Origin: JACVRW01 sp963819635
GTDB taxonomy: Bacteria > Actinomycetota > Thermoleophilia > Solirubrobacterales > Thermoleophilaceae
Direction: 5' to 3'
Length of the DNA stretch: 64,000 nucleotides
Assembly: GCA_963819635.1 (NCBI GenBank)
Contig: CAWFWX010000006.1
Coordinates: 310,001-374,000, forward strand
This document shows, piece by piece, positions 6,801 through 17,098 of the stretch. Under the pieces are notes generated by a model, which ran no database searches, had not been told where the DNA came from, and saw only the letters and a list, made by a program, of their open reading frames with translations. Positions within the stretch are counted from its first letter, which is position 1; each line of letters opens with the position of its first letter. A program made the translations under genes and the position numbers.

Positions 6801-8465
6801 TCAGGCCGCGTGAGTGCGGCGCCGCGCGGGGCGCGCGGATCGAACTGTCTCGAGCCATTCGTCGGGTGAGGCGTCGCCGTCGAGCACGCGCCGGAGCCCC
6901 GTCGTGATGGGCGCCTCGATGCCCTCGCGCTCGAACGCGTCGGCGAGCAGCGGCACCGTCGCCAGCGACTCGGCGGTCTGGTCCATCGAGGCCTCGACCT
7001 GTCCGGCGGGAACGCCGGCGCCCACCAGCTCGCCAGCGCGCCGGTTACGGCTGCCCTCGGAGAGGGCGGTGGCCACGAGATCGCCCGTGCCGGCGAGCCC
7101 GGCGAAGGTCTCGCTGCGGCCGCCGCTCGCGACGGCGAGCTCGTGGATTTCCGAGAAGACACGGCCGGCCGCCGCGCCGGCCAGGTTGGCGCCGCGGGAC
7201 GCCGCGGCCGCCGTGGCGAGCGCGGCGGCGTTCTTGGCGCAGGCCGCGAGCTCGGCGCCCGTCACGTCGTCGGTCGCCTCGACGGTCAGGCCGCCGGCCT
7301 CGAGCAGGTCGCGCAGCTGGCGGCGCAGGTCCGGGTCGCGCGTGGCGACCACCACGGACGCGCCCTGCTCGATGGCCTCGCGCGCGTGTGCGGGCCCGGC
7401 GAGCGTTGCGACCGCGCGGGCGCGCACGCGCTCCGAGACGAAGGCGGCGGGCGTCGTGCCGAGCGGCGGAACGAGTCCCTTCGAGGCGACGAGCACGGCG
7501 GAGCGGTCGCCCATACGCGCGCCGATCTCCCCGACCGCTGCCGGGAGGCCGGCGCACGGCACGGCGAGCACCACGAGGTCGACGCCGGCGAACTCGATCT
7601 CGGGGACGGTCCTGACGTCGATGCCGCGGTCGAGGTCGAGGCCCGGCAGGTAACGCGTGTTCTCGCGCGCCGCGCTGAGAGCCTCCGCCTGCGCGGCGGT
7701 GCGGCAGCCGAGCTGGACCTCGACGCCCGCGCGCGCGAGGACGACGGCGGTGGCCGTGCCCATCGAGCCCGCGCCCACGACGGCGGCCGTGCGGAGCGGC
7801 GGCAGGCCGCCGAGCCACTCCCACTGAAGACCGACGCAGGGCCAGATGCGTGCCGTGACCTCGCCCGCGAGGAACCGCGACGGCTCGTCCACGCGCGGGA
7901 AGGTGAGCGGCGGCCCGCAGCGGAGGTGCACCTTGACCGGCCTGATCCGCCAGCCCCTGCGGACGCGCTCCGAGTTCGTCACGGCGATCGGGACCACCGG
8001 CTTGCCGCTCTGGAGGGCCAGGCGTCCGACCCCGCGCTTGGGCGGCGCCAGCGACCCGGTGCGGATGCGGGTGCCCTCGGGGAAGATCACCACCGCCTGG
8101 CCGCGCTCCAGCAGCGCGAGCGCGGTGTCCACCGACTCCTCGTCGGAGGCCCCGCGCCTGACCGGGAAGGCGCCCAGGCAGTTCAGGAGCCAGCCCAGGA
8201 GGGGGTTCTTGAAGAGCTCTTGCTTCGCGACGAAGTAGATCGGCCTGCCGATGCAGCAGCCGATCGCGAACGGATCGAGGAAGCTCCTGTGATTCGAGGC
8301 GAGGATGACCCCGCCGTCCGGGACGTGCTCGGTGCCGAGCCGCCTGAGACGGAAATAGACGAGGATCGCCGGCTTCACCACCCACCTGACCGGCCAATAC
8401 ACGAACGGGTTGACGCCGCGTCGGCGCGTGCGCTCGTGGTAGCGCTCCAGGGGGCGTGGGGCCAT
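6801..8465 (-). CDS. fused 1-acylglycerol-3-phosphate acyltransferase / glycerol-3-phosphate dehydrogenase (PlsC-GpsA)
   Basis: A 554-residue bifunctional protein. Residues 1-220 are a PlsC-type acyltransferase: the catalytic NHRSFLD (HX4D, His59-Asp64) and substrate-binding FPEGTR (128-133) are intact. Residues 225-545 are an NAD(P)-dependent glycerol-3-phosphate dehydrogenase: nucleotide-binding GAGSMGTA (231-238), catalytic-lysine block ACAKNAAALA and GLAGTGDLVAT. Together they would make sn-glycerol-3-phosphate from dihydroxyacetone phosphate and acylate lysophosphatidate for phospholipid synthesis. The start at 8465 gives a natural PlsC N-terminus; the frame stays open upstream to 9014 but runs antisense to the next gene. 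The two genes are normally separate. Confidence 0.9.
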   Translation of the reverse strand: MAPRPLERYHERTRRRGVNPFVYWPVRWVVKPAILVYFRLRRLGTEHVPDGGVILASNHRSFLDPFAIGCCIGRPIYFVAKQELFKNPLLGWLLNCLGAFPVRRGASDEESVDTALALLERGQAVVIFPEGTRIRTGSLAPPKRGVGRLALQSGKPVVPIAVTNSERVRRGWRIRPVKVHLRCGPPLTFPRVDEPSRFLAGEVTARIWPCVGLQWEWLGGLPPLRTAAVVGAGSMGTATAVVLARAGVEVQLGCRTAAQAEALSAARENTRYLPGLDLDRGIDVRTVPEIEFAGVDLVVLAVPCAGLPAAVGEIGARMGDRSAVLVASKGLVPPLGTTPAAFVSERVRARAVATLAGPAHAREAIEQGASVVVATRDPDLRRQLRDLLEAGGLTVEATDDVTGAELAACAKNAAALATAAAASRGANLAGAAAGRVFSEIHELAVASGGRSETFAGLAGTGDLVATALSEGSRNRRAGELVGAGVPAGQVEASMDQTAESLATVPLLADAFEREGIEAPITTGLRRVLDGDASPDEWLETVRSARPARRRTHAA

Positions 8466-8510
8466 TGCCGAGATGTACCCGGCTCCGCCGGTGTCGTTAC
8501 GCTGCGCTGA

Positions 8511-9041
8511 ATGGAGCTTCGGAGACCACTCAACGGGGCGCTGGCGGGGGCTGCCGCGGCAGCAGCCTGGGCGGCCCAGCAGCCGCTCGACAAGCGGGTC
8601 TTCGGCTCGCGCTACGACGACGTGGAGCTGCTCGGCAAGCTCGTCACGCGCGGGCCCGCCTGGCCGGCCGCCGGGCTGGGGCTGCACATCGCGAACGGGG
8701 CGATGTTCGGAGCGGTCTACGCACTCGCGCGGCCGCTCGTGCCTGGCCCGCCCGTGGTGGCCGGGATCGGCGCCGCGATGGCCGAGAACTTCGGCTTCTG
8801 GCCGCTGGGCGTGTTCGTCGACCGCCACCATCCGGCCCGCCGCGACCTCGAGCCCCTGCACGGCAACCGCCGCGCCTTCGCCCAGGCCGCGTGGCGTCAC
8901 CTGCTGTTCGGAATCGTCCTGTCCGAGCTGGAGCGCCGCCTGAACGACAAGACCGAGTTCGAGCCGCTCGAGGGCGTGCCGATCTCGTCGAACGGCCACG
9001 GGAACATCGAGCACGCCGCGGTGGGAGCGAGCGAGTCGTAG
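8511..9041 (+). CDS. conserved hypothetical membrane protein
   Basis: A 176-residue protein with an alanine-rich hydrophobic N-terminus (LNGALAGAAAAAAWAA), a central LHIANGAMFGAVYALARP segment and FGFWPLGVFVDRHHP, suggesting three or four membrane-associated helices. It is divergently transcribed from the PlsC-GpsA gene, with about 45 bases between starts. I do not recognise a characterised family; similar proteins are annotated as hypothetical in actinobacteria. Codon use and GC match the neighbours. Confidence 0.7.
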   Translation: MELRRPLNGALAGAAAAAAWAAQQPLDKRVFGSRYDDVELLGKLVTRGPAWPAAGLGLHIANGAMFGAVYALARPLVPGPPVVAGIGAAMAENFGFWPLGVFVDRHHPARRDLEPLHGNRRAFAQAAWRHLLFGIVLSELERRLNDKTEFEPLEGVPISSNGHGNIEHAAVGASES

Positions 9042-9359
9042 CTCGCGTTCGCCGTCGTCCGCTGCTCGCGGTCGCGCTCGGCGTCCTCGCTCTCGTCGTT
9101 CGCGGAACGTGGGCGTACGGCGATCCTGACTCGGACGACGCGTCGGCCTGTATCGCGAATCTTCCTGAAGGCTCCGGGTTCGACACCGAAGCTCGGGCTG
9201 TGGCCGCCTGGAGGGAAGTGCGACTGATCGAGCTCCCGAACGGCGACCGAGGTCGAGTGGAGTCTCGGGCCGGTCCCCTGGTTCGAGTGGACATTCATGG
9301 CGCTCTGCGCGGGGGTGGCGCTGGCTCGTGTCCGGGCTATGGCACCTCTTGGTCAGGGC
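9042..9359. other. 318-base stretch with no supportable gene
   Basis: No reading frame has both a start codon and conserved content. One plus-strand frame encodes a hydrophobic run followed by an acidic stretch (TWAYGDPDSDD), like a secreted protein, and is open to about 9403, but no ATG, GTG or TTG lies at its 5' end and no ribosome binding site is present. It may be a degraded small secreted-protein gene or chance coding potential. Confidence 0.5.
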
Positions 9360-9797
9360 CTATCGGGCAGTGCGCGCCCGGCGCGGCCAGAGCGTGTAGC
9401 TGAAGCTCACCAGGAAGTCGATCCCGAGCACCAGCGTCCAGACGCGGAGCATCTGCAGAAGCGCCTCGGTGCGGTCTGCCTCGCCGACCAGGACGATCGC
9501 GGTCAGCAGGAGGGCGCCGCCGATCACGTACGCGAGCACGTGGCGGTACCAGCCCTCGCGCTCGCGGCGCGCGTGCTCGGGTCCGCCACGCGGCGGCCGC
9601 GGCGGCGGCGTCGCGTCGGCGAACCGCGATGCGAACCGCGCGTCCGCCCAAGCGATGATGCGCGGGCCGAAGGCGACCGACACACCGATGTAGACGGCCG
9701 CGAGCGCGTGCCAGCTCGACGCCGTGGCTCCGCCCTGCAGGTCGGCGACGCTGGCCACGAGGACGATGAGATCAACCGCGGGAGTGAGCGCGAGCAC
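9360..9797 (-). CDS. hypothetical integral membrane protein
   Basis: A 145-residue protein starting with a GTG at 9797 (VLALTPAVDLIVLVASVADL). Hydrophobic segments lie at about residues 1-20, 28-48, 85-105 and 115-135, with a proline/arginine-rich loop between the second and third. The frame stays open further upstream but that extension would be antisense to the tRNA-Thr gene, so the GTG start 22 bases from the tRNA was chosen. No family recognised. It is transcribed head-to-head with the tRNA. Confidence 0.65.
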   Translation of the reverse strand: MLALTPAVDLIVLVASVADLQGGATASSWHALAAVYIGVSVAFGPRIIAWADARFASRFADATPPPRPPRGGPEHARREREGWYRHVLAYVIGGALLLTAIVLVGEADRTEALLQMLRVWTLVLGIDFLVSFSYTLWPRRARTAR

Positions 9798-9818
9798 AGC
9801 CGTAGACTCGATCCGGTC

Positions 9819-9891
9819 GCCGGAGTAGCTCAGCTGGTAGAGCAGCTGATTTGTAATCAGCAGGCCGTCGGTTCGAGTCCGACCTCCGGCT
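9819..9891 (+). tRNA. tRNA-Thr (anticodon TGT)
   Basis: A complete cloverleaf can be drawn: acceptor GCCGGAG pairs with CTCCGGC (9884-9890); D-arm GCTCAGCTGGTAGAGC; anticodon stem CTGAT/ATCAG enclosing loop TTTGTAA with anticodon TGT; T-arm GTCGG-TTCGAGT-CCGAC. The discriminator base is T and the CCA end is not encoded. The anticodon reads ACA threonine codons. A strong hairpin follows at 9906-9928. Confidence 0.97.
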
Positions 9892-9905
9892 CTCCCTGAA
9901 CGACT

Positions 9906-9928
9906 CGGGCCCCGCACTGCGGGGCCCG
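9906..9928 (+). terminator. rho-independent-type hairpin after tRNA-Thr
   Basis: A perfect 10-bp stem (CGGGCCCCGC / GCGGGGCCCG) with loop ACT begins 15 bases after the tRNA. The T-run is delayed (CTTTT at 9941-9945), so it is a strong structured terminator candidate rather than a textbook one. Confidence 0.75.
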
Positions 9929-9956
9929 GATGTCGTCAGTCTTTTCGGACGTGCGG

Positions 9957-10130
9957 CTAGACGGTGCGCCTGCCGCTGCCCCAGCGGCTGCCGAAGCCGA
10001 AGCCTCCGCTTGGGATTCCGGCGATCAGCACGAGGATCGCGCCGATGATGCCCACGATCGGCACCGTGAGGGCCGCCAGGATCAGGTAGACGAGAACAGC
10101 AACTAGCACAGTAAGCAGGATTCCGATCAT
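9957..10130 (-). CDS. small hydrophobic membrane protein
   Basis: A 57-residue peptide starting MIGILLTVLVAVLVYL with two hydrophobic helices separated by a proline (ALTVPIVGIIGAILVLIAG) and a glycine/arginine-rich tail. The size and pattern resemble small actinobacterial membrane proteins of unknown function. A GTG three codons upstream (10139) is an alternative start. No clear ribosome binding site is visible, so it is a moderate-confidence gene. Confidence 0.55.
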   Translation of the reverse strand: MIGILLTVLVAVLVYLILAALTVPIVGIIGAILVLIAGIPSGGFGFGSRWGSGRRTV

Positions 10131-10175
10131 GGCGAACACGTACCCGCCGAACGCCGGAGGAAACGGTTTAGAAAC

Positions 10176-11009
10176 TCAGTTCCTGATGAATACAGGGGTG
10201 CCGAGCGGCACGCGGCGCATGAGGACGCGTAGACCCGCGTCGCCGGCGCGGAGGCAGCCCGCCGACGCCGCCGCCCCGATCGTGCCGGGCGCGTTCGTGC
10301 CGTGGATCGCGAGGCGGTTGCCGCCGTTCCAACCGGGAGGCAGGTTCGGCTGGTGGCCGTTCAGGGCGAGGATGCAGCAGCCGTAGTAGGGGCCGTAGCG
10401 CGGGCCGTGCAGCTTGTCGGTCACGGCGAAGCGGCCCGTGGGCGTCTCCGAGCCCGGACGGCCGATCGCCACCGTGATGCGGCGGATCCGGCGGCCCCGC
10501 TTGCGCAGCTCGATCCAGCGTCCCGAGAGGTCGGCGTGAAGCGAATAGGGCGTGCGCCGGAAGTCGAGCCCGCGATTCTTCATGTGGACCCAGGCGAGCT
10601 CGCCGTTCGGCCGCTCGGTCGCCACGACGCCGAGCCACGGGCCACGCTGCTTGGCGATGCTCATCACGCGCTGATCGCCGAACTCCGTCCATCTCCCCGC
10701 GCGCGCGACCATGCGCCCGCGCGGCCGGGCCCTCAGCGGCACCGAGCGGCGCACGATCGCCACCGTGTGGCCGAGCCGATGAGACGAGGCCAGCGAGCGC
10801 CAGCGCGGCTTCCGCTTGCTCGTCTGCGCCGCGGGCACGGGCTCGGCCGCCGGTGCGGGCGCGGGCGGCGCCGGGAGGGGTAGCGCCGCGGGCTCGGGCT
10901 GCGGCTCCTGGTCTCCCACGGAGGCCGCTGACAACGCGGACCAGCTCATGACGAAGACGGCCGCGAGCGCGGCCAGCATGAGCACCGGGAAGACGGAGCG
11001 AAACGGCAT
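10176..11009 (-). CDS. L,D-transpeptidase (YkuD domain), secreted
   Basis: A 277-residue protein with an N-terminal signal/anchor helix (about residues 7-30), a proline/alanine-rich linker (35-65) and a C-terminal YkuD domain. The catalytic signature is complete: histidine 236 in HGTN and the cysteine at about 252 in SAGCLR, preceded by ETPTGRFAVTDKL. Such enzymes form 3-3 cross-links in peptidoglycan or attach proteins to it, acting outside the membrane. It lies downstream of the SigH-like gene on the same strand, with about 67 bases between them. Confidence 0.92.
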   Translation of the reverse strand: MPFRSVFPVLMLAALAAVFVMSWSALSAASVGDQEPQPEPAALPLPAPPAPAPAAEPVPAAQTSKRKPRWRSLASSHRLGHTVAIVRRSVPLRARPRGRMVARAGRWTEFGDQRVMSIAKQRGPWLGVVATERPNGELAWVHMKNRGLDFRRTPYSLHADLSGRWIELRKRGRRIRRITVAIGRPGSETPTGRFAVTDKLHGPRYGPYYGCCILALNGHQPNLPPGWNGGNRLAIHGTNAPGTIGAAASAGCLRAGDAGLRVLMRRVPLGTPVFIRN

Positions 11010-11076
11010 CGTGCCGTTCGCATCGGCTTATCCGAGAAAGCCGCAACCCCCCGCGGAAGGCGGCTGGACGTTTGTT

Positions 11077-11745
11077 CTACAGGAGAACTTCGCGCGAACT
11101 CAGATGTGCGCCGACCTTGCGCTTCACCCTCTGGAGCGCGTTGTCGACCGTCTTCGTGTCGCACTCGAGCCGCTCCGCGATCGCCTCGTAGCTGTGGCCG
11201 TCCAGATACAGCGACAGGACCGAGCTCTCGAGCTCCGAGAGCACGCTCGACAGGCACGCGACCAGGCTGTGGAGCTCCTCGGAGGAGATCACCTGGTTCA
11301 CCGGATCGTGCGCGGTGGGGCCCGGCAGCAGCTCGTCCAGCGTCGGATCGCCGTCCCCGCTCCCCGCCGCCGGCGTCTGCGAGAACGAGACGTACTCGTT
11401 CAGCGGCGTGTGCTTGTTGCGGGTCGAGGTCTTCACGGCGGTGATGATCTGCCGCGTTATGCACAGCTCGGCGAAGTTCCGGAAACTCGACTCGCGGTCC
11501 CAGCGGTAGTCGCGCACCGCCTTGTAGAGGCCGACGAGGCCTTCCTGGATCAGATCGTCGGCGTCTCCACCGATCAGGAAGTAGGACGACGCCTTCAGCC
11601 GCACGAAGCCGTAATACCGCTTCACGATGCGGTCGTACGCGTCCTTCTTGCCCTGCTTGGCCAGCGCGATCAGATAGTGATCATCAAGCTCAACTTGAGT
11701 GTGAGACTTGAAGGCGCCGGGGCGGAACGTGGTGGATGCTGCCAT
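11077..11745 (-). CDS. RNA polymerase sigma-70 factor, SigH/SigF-like
   Basis: A 222-residue sigma factor with regions 2 and 4: YGFVRLKASSYFLIGGDADDLIQEG and LYKAVRDYRWDRESSFRNFAELCI are the region 2 blocks, and SSVLSLYLDGHSYEAIAERL is region 4. The layout (LIGGDADDLIQEGLVGLYKA) is that of the sporulation-type SigH group in Firmicutes, which also occurs in Thermoleophilia without sporulation. AAGGAG lies six bases before the ATG. It is followed on the opposite side by rlmB-cysS; about 120 bases upstream hold its promoter, which I cannot assign. Confidence 0.9.
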   Translation of the reverse strand: MAASTTFRPGAFKSHTQVELDDHYLIALAKQGKKDAYDRIVKRYYGFVRLKASSYFLIGGDADDLIQEGLVGLYKAVRDYRWDRESSFRNFAELCITRQIITAVKTSTRNKHTPLNEYVSFSQTPAAGSGDGDPTLDELLPGPTAHDPVNQVISSEELHSLVACLSSVLSELESSVLSLYLDGHSYEAIAERLECDTKTVDNALQRVKRKVGAHLSSREVLL

Positions 11746-11864
11746 CGAAGGCTCCTTGGCCTCGGTGACGCACTACCTCCCCTGGCGTCAGGTTCTCTGC
11801 GGTCGTGCCCGGGCAATCCCTAAAGCTCGACTACAGCCTGATCAACGGTCGGAATTATGCCCCG

Positions 11865-12571
11865 TTATGGAGCCTTGTCAAGGGTTTCCCCTCGAAAATG
11901 CAAGATTCCGTACACGAGCGCTGAGGCGGCGGTCGAGACATTCAGCGAGCCGACCTTCCCGCGCACCGGCAGGCGGATGAGCTCGTCGCAGGTCTCGGCT
12001 ACGCGCGGGCGGAGCCCACGGCCCTCGCTCCCCAGCACGAGGATCACGCGGCCGCTGTAGTCCGGGCGGTCGTAGGGGACCGAGGCGTCGGCCTCCGCGC
12101 CATAGACCCAGAGGCTCTCGCGCTCCTTCGCCGACAGGAGCCACGAGGCCAGGTTGCCCACGCGCGCGATCGCGAGATGCTCGACCGCGCCAGCCGAGGC
12201 GCGGCACACCGCGGGCGTGACCTCGGCGGAGCGCCGCTCGGGCAGCACGATGCCGGTGCAGCCCGCGCTCTCCGCCACGCGCGCGACTGCGCCGAGGTTG
12301 TGCGGGTCCTGCACCTCGTCGAGAGCGAGGACGAGTGCGTCGCCCGGCTCGAGCAGGGAGTCGGCGTCCACATACGGATACGGGCCCACCTCGGCGCACA
12401 GCCCCTGGTGGTCCGGCGAGCCGCAGCGCTCCTCGATCTGCCATTGGTCCTCGATGACCGTCTCCACTCCGCCCAGCCAGACCTCGCGCGCGGCCCGCTC
12501 GGTGGCGAACACGCGCTGCACCCGGCGCCTGCCGCGCAGTGCCTCGCGCACCGCGTTGCGCCCGTAGACGA

Positions 12572-12575
<4 letters not shown>
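11865..12575 (-). CDS. rlmB: 23S rRNA (guanosine-2'-O)-methyltransferase, TrmH/SpoU family
   Basis: A 236-residue SpoU methyltransferase. It begins VIVYGRNAVREALRGRRRV, the substrate-binding N-domain of RlmB. The catalytic knot motifs follow: DPHNLGAVARVAESAG, then LVLGSEGRGLRPRV, then LPVRGKVGSLNVSTAASALVY. It methylates the ribose of G2251 (E. coli numbering) in 23S rRNA. The GTG start overlaps the cysS stop (GTGA), so the pair is translationally coupled, a common actinobacterial arrangement. Confidence 0.93.
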
Positions 12576-13924
<1,349 letters not shown>

Positions 13925-13938
13925 GCGCGGGAGGCTAC

Positions 13939-15300
13939 TTAGGAGACAGGCGGCCTACGGTCCGTCCAGCGGAGCTCGGCCTCGAGCTGCGCGGCCATGC
14001 CGAGGAGTGTCGCCTCCTGGCCGTGACGGCCCACGAGCATCACGCCGATCGGCGTGCCGTCCTTGCTCATGCCTCCGGGTACGGACAGCGCCGGGTGCCC
14101 GGTGAGGTTCCACTCGCCGGTGAACGGATAGGCCTGGGCCATGCCGAGCAGCGTCCGAACCGCGCCCAGCCCCTCCCACTGGCCCGCCCTCACCGGAGGC
14201 ACGGCGTTCACGGGCGTCAGGAGAACGTCGTGGCGCTCGAAGAACGGGCGGTAGCGCGCGGCGTCGTCCTCTCGCCGGGCCCAGTCGAGCACCGCCCCTG
14301 GAATCGCGCTCCCCATCCGGGCAAAGCCGGTCGTGCGACGCTGCAGCCGCTCCGGACGTTCGACTCGCTCCTCCACGTCCTGCGCCACGCCGGCGAGGTA
14401 GCGCGTGGTCGCCGGGCTGAGGAGCGGATACGGCGGGTCGGCCGGCTGCACGTCGTGCCCGAGGGCGCCGAGGCGGCCGCCGGTCTGCTCGACCACCCGC
14501 TTGACCTCGTCGTGCACGCGCGCCGGTAGGGGCGGCTTGGTCGAGACGGCCACGCGGAGCCGCTCGGGAGGCCGGTCGGCCGCGGCGCGGAGGCCCTCGT
14601 CGGCAGCGCCGACCGACATGAGCAGCGCGTGGTCCCGCACGCTGCGCGTCTCGAAGCCCGCCACGCTCAGCCCGTACCAGTGCTCCCTCAGCGGGGCGAG
14701 CGGAATCCGGTCGCGCGTCGGCTTGAGCCCAACGAGGCCGCAGTTCGCTGCCGGGATACGGATCGACCCCATGCCGTCGGATCCCGTGGCGGCCGCGCAG
14801 AGGCCGGCCGCGACGGCGGCGGCGCTGCCCCCGCTCGAGCCGCCCGTGCTGCGCTCCGTGTTCCAGGGGTTGCGCGTGATGCCGAACGCGGGGCCCTCGG
14901 TGTCGCCGATGATCGCCAGCTCGGGCGTGTTGGTCTTGCCGACGACGACGGCGCCCGCGGCCCGCAGGCGACGTACCAGCTCGCTGTCCTCCGCGGCGGG
15001 CTTCGTGAACGCGTCCGTGCCCCAGCGCGTGACCTCGCCGGTCACGTCCTCGACGTCCTTCACCGCGATCGGGACTCCGAGGAGCGGCCGCTCGTCTCCC
15101 GCGCCGCGCCGGCCGTCGGCCTGCTGGGCGTCGACGAGCGCTCGCTCCGCCATCACCTTCCGAAACGCATTCAGCTCCGGGTCGAGCCGCTCGATTCGCT
15201 CGAGGTAGAGCTCCACGAGCTCGCGCGAGGAGACCTCGCCCGAGCGGATCAGCTCCGCCTGGCGAACGACTCCTGCGAAGGCGAGCTCGTCGCGTTCCAT
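13939..15300 (-). CDS. amidase, amidase-signature family
   Basis: A 453-residue amidase-signature enzyme with the complete Ser-cisSer-Lys triad: lysine 81 in GVPIAVKDVED, serine 155 in STGGSSGGSA and nucleophilic serine 179 in GSDGMGSIRIPAA. Family members hydrolyse amides (or form part of GatCAB); no gatB or gatC is nearby, so it is a stand-alone amidase of unknown substrate. The opening MERDELAFAGVVRQAELIRS matches the family. Complete and intact. Confidence 0.9.
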   Translation of the reverse strand: MERDELAFAGVVRQAELIRSGEVSSRELVELYLERIERLDPELNAFRKVMAERALVDAQQADGRRGAGDERPLLGVPIAVKDVEDVTGEVTRWGTDAFTKPAAEDSELVRRLRAAGAVVVGKTNTPELAIIGDTEGPAFGITRNPWNTERSTGGSSGGSAAAVAAGLCAAATGSDGMGSIRIPAANCGLVGLKPTRDRIPLAPLREHWYGLSVAGFETRSVRDHALLMSVGAADEGLRAAADRPPERLRVAVSTKPPLPARVHDEVKRVVEQTGGRLGALGHDVQPADPPYPLLSPATTRYLAGVAQDVEERVERPERLQRRTTGFARMGSAIPGAVLDWARREDDAARYRPFFERHDVLLTPVNAVPPVRAGQWEGLGAVRTLLGMAQAYPFTGEWNLTGHPALSVPGGMSKDGTPIGVMLVGRHGQEATLLGMAAQLEAELRWTDRRPPVS

Positions 15301-15453
15301 TAGGGCGGCAATCTATAGCCGCGCCGCAACCGGCGCACCGACCGGGGCGTACTCCATAAAGCAGGCGCCGGTCCCCTATCTGCGGTAGGGTGGAGGTGCA
15401 GGAGCTGAGCGCGCTGGCCCAACCTTCGCCGCCGCCTTCGCCTCCTGACCGGT

Positions 15454-15474
15454 GGCCCCTCCGGGGAGGGAGCC
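15454..15474 (+). promoter_or_regulatory. leader hairpin upstream of RTX-protein gene, unidentified
   Basis: GGCCCCTC pairs with GAGGGAGCC with one bulged A, giving a strong stem immediately upstream of the ribosome binding site of the RTX gene. It lies in a 200-base untranslated stretch (15301-15500). I cannot assign it to a known riboswitch class by eye. Confidence 0.4.
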
Positions 15475-15500
15475 AACCTCACGCTCGTTTGGAGTCACAG

Positions 15501-17078
15501 ATGTCGCATACACGTCCGAGGCTGGGCCGGCACGCACTCGTGCTGGCGATCGCGATGCTGCTCGTTGTCCCGGTTGGCGCGCGTGCAACCACGGTCTCCT
15601 ACAGCGGCGACACGCTCATCGTCACCGGCGGGGACAACACCGGGCATATCGTGCAGTTCAGGTATGACGGCGCCACGGGCCGGGACAACATCCTGGACAA
15701 CCAGACCATCACGAGCGCCCCAGGAGACTGCCAGTACGAGGGGCTCGACAGCTGGATCAGCTGTCCCGGCCACGGCAACGTGAAGGTCGACCTCGGCGCC
15801 GGCAACGACGACATCACGTTCGCCGGCCAGCAGTTCGACTGCTTCAACGCCTACGAGTTGAACCTCGGCGAGGGCGCGAACACGGTCCACCTCAGCGGCG
15901 ACTGCGGGGACGTGCTCACGGGACCGGCGACCGTCAACTCCGGCGCGGGACCCGACGTTCTGTCCGCGGGCTCGCAGGCGCTCACGTTCAACGCCGGCGG
16001 CGGGAACGACAGCGTCTACGCAAGCCCGGGCAACGACGTCCTGCACGGTGGCGAAGGGAATGACCGGCTGTTCGGCGCAGACGGCGCCGACCAGGTGCTG
16101 GGCGAGGGCGGCGACGACCAGGCGAACGGCGGGGCCGGGAACGACCTCGTGGACGGTGGCAGCGGCGACGACGGACTCGAGCACTGCTCCGATTGCATCG
16201 GCTCCGGCAACGACCCCGGTGTAGGCGCCGACACCTACTCCGGCGGCCCCGGAAACGACAAGCTCTGGCTCGACGGCCACAACGCGGGCATGGCCATCTC
16301 GATCGACGGTCAGGCCAACGACGGCAGCCCAGGAGAGGGCGACAACGTCGGATCGGACATCGAGGCCATCGACGGCACCGTGCACAACGACGCCTTCACC
16401 GGGTCCGCGGGGCCCGACAACTTCGAGGGCAACGGCGGCGCCGACGAGATCCACGGCGCCGGCGGCAACGACGACCTCTACGGCGGCGGGGGCGACGACC
16501 GCGTCTTCGGCGACGCCGGCAACGACAAGGTCCAGGGCGCGAACGGGTCCGACAGCGTCGACGGCGGAGCGGGACTCGACCAGATCTACGGCGACATCGC
16601 CTCATGCTCCGTTTTCTGCGAGGCCGACCCGGACACGGTGTTCGCCCGCGACGGCGAGCGGGACGTGGTGGACTGCGGCGGGGGCGCGGATTCGGCCCAG
16701 GTCGATCAGCTCGACCTGGTCGCCTTCTGCTCCTCGGTGGACCGCGAGGCAGTCGCGCCGCCCGCGGGCGGCGGGAGCCTGGCCAAGGCCAGCTTCGCCG
16801 GCTCGAAGAAGACGGTGAAGGTGAACCGCAGGGGCCGGTTCAGCTACAGCTTCCGCGCGGGTCAGGGACTGAAGGGCAGGGCCGTTTTCCGCAAGCTGGC
16901 GAAGAAGTCCTTCACGACGCCCGCCAGCGGCAGGGTCACGCTCAAGATGGCGCTGACCCGCAGGAAGCTGGCGCTGCTCCGCAGGACGGGAAGAATCAAG
17001 ACAAAGATCACAGTGACCCTCAGGGACGGGGTCGGTGGCTCAAGCGTGGCATCGAAGGCAGTGACGCTGAAGCGCTAG
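15501..17078 (+). CDS. secreted RTX (hemolysin-type calcium-binding) repeat protein
   Basis: A 525-residue exported protein. The N-terminus (MSHTRPRLGRHALVLAIAML) is a signal peptide with an ARA-type cleavage site near residue 30. Calcium-binding RTX nonapeptides of the GGxGxDxLx type occur in two blocks, about 182-235 (GGEGNDRLFG, GGAGNDLVDG) and 309-365 (GNGGADEIHG, GDAGNDKVQG). The last 90 residues are basic and beta-rich, a C-terminal domain common in Solirubrobacterales secreted proteins. The ATG at 15501 has GGAG seven bases upstream. Binding Ca2+ outside the cell is likely; no type I secretion genes are adjacent. Confidence 0.87.
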   Translation: MSHTRPRLGRHALVLAIAMLLVVPVGARATTVSYSGDTLIVTGGDNTGHIVQFRYDGATGRDNILDNQTITSAPGDCQYEGLDSWISCPGHGNVKVDLGAGNDDITFAGQQFDCFNAYELNLGEGANTVHLSGDCGDVLTGPATVNSGAGPDVLSAGSQALTFNAGGGNDSVYASPGNDVLHGGEGNDRLFGADGADQVLGEGGDDQANGGAGNDLVDGGSGDDGLEHCSDCIGSGNDPGVGADTYSGGPGNDKLWLDGHNAGMAISIDGQANDGSPGEGDNVGSDIEAIDGTVHNDAFTGSAGPDNFEGNGGADEIHGAGGNDDLYGGGGDDRVFGDAGNDKVQGANGSDSVDGGAGLDQIYGDIASCSVFCEADPDTVFARDGERDVVDCGGGADSAQVDQLDLVAFCSSVDREAVAPPAGGGSLAKASFAGSKKTVKVNRRGRFSYSFRAGQGLKGRAVFRKLAKKSFTTPASGRVTLKMALTRRKLALLRRTGRIKTKITVTLRDGVGGSSVASKAVTLKR

Positions 17079-17098
17079 AGCATCGGTAGGGTCGGCGC

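Noticed and set aside
9360..9917. Longer start of the membrane gene, reading through tRNA-Thr antisense
   Set aside because: The extension overlaps the tRNA and its terminator and has no protein-like content; a GTG at 9797 fits better.
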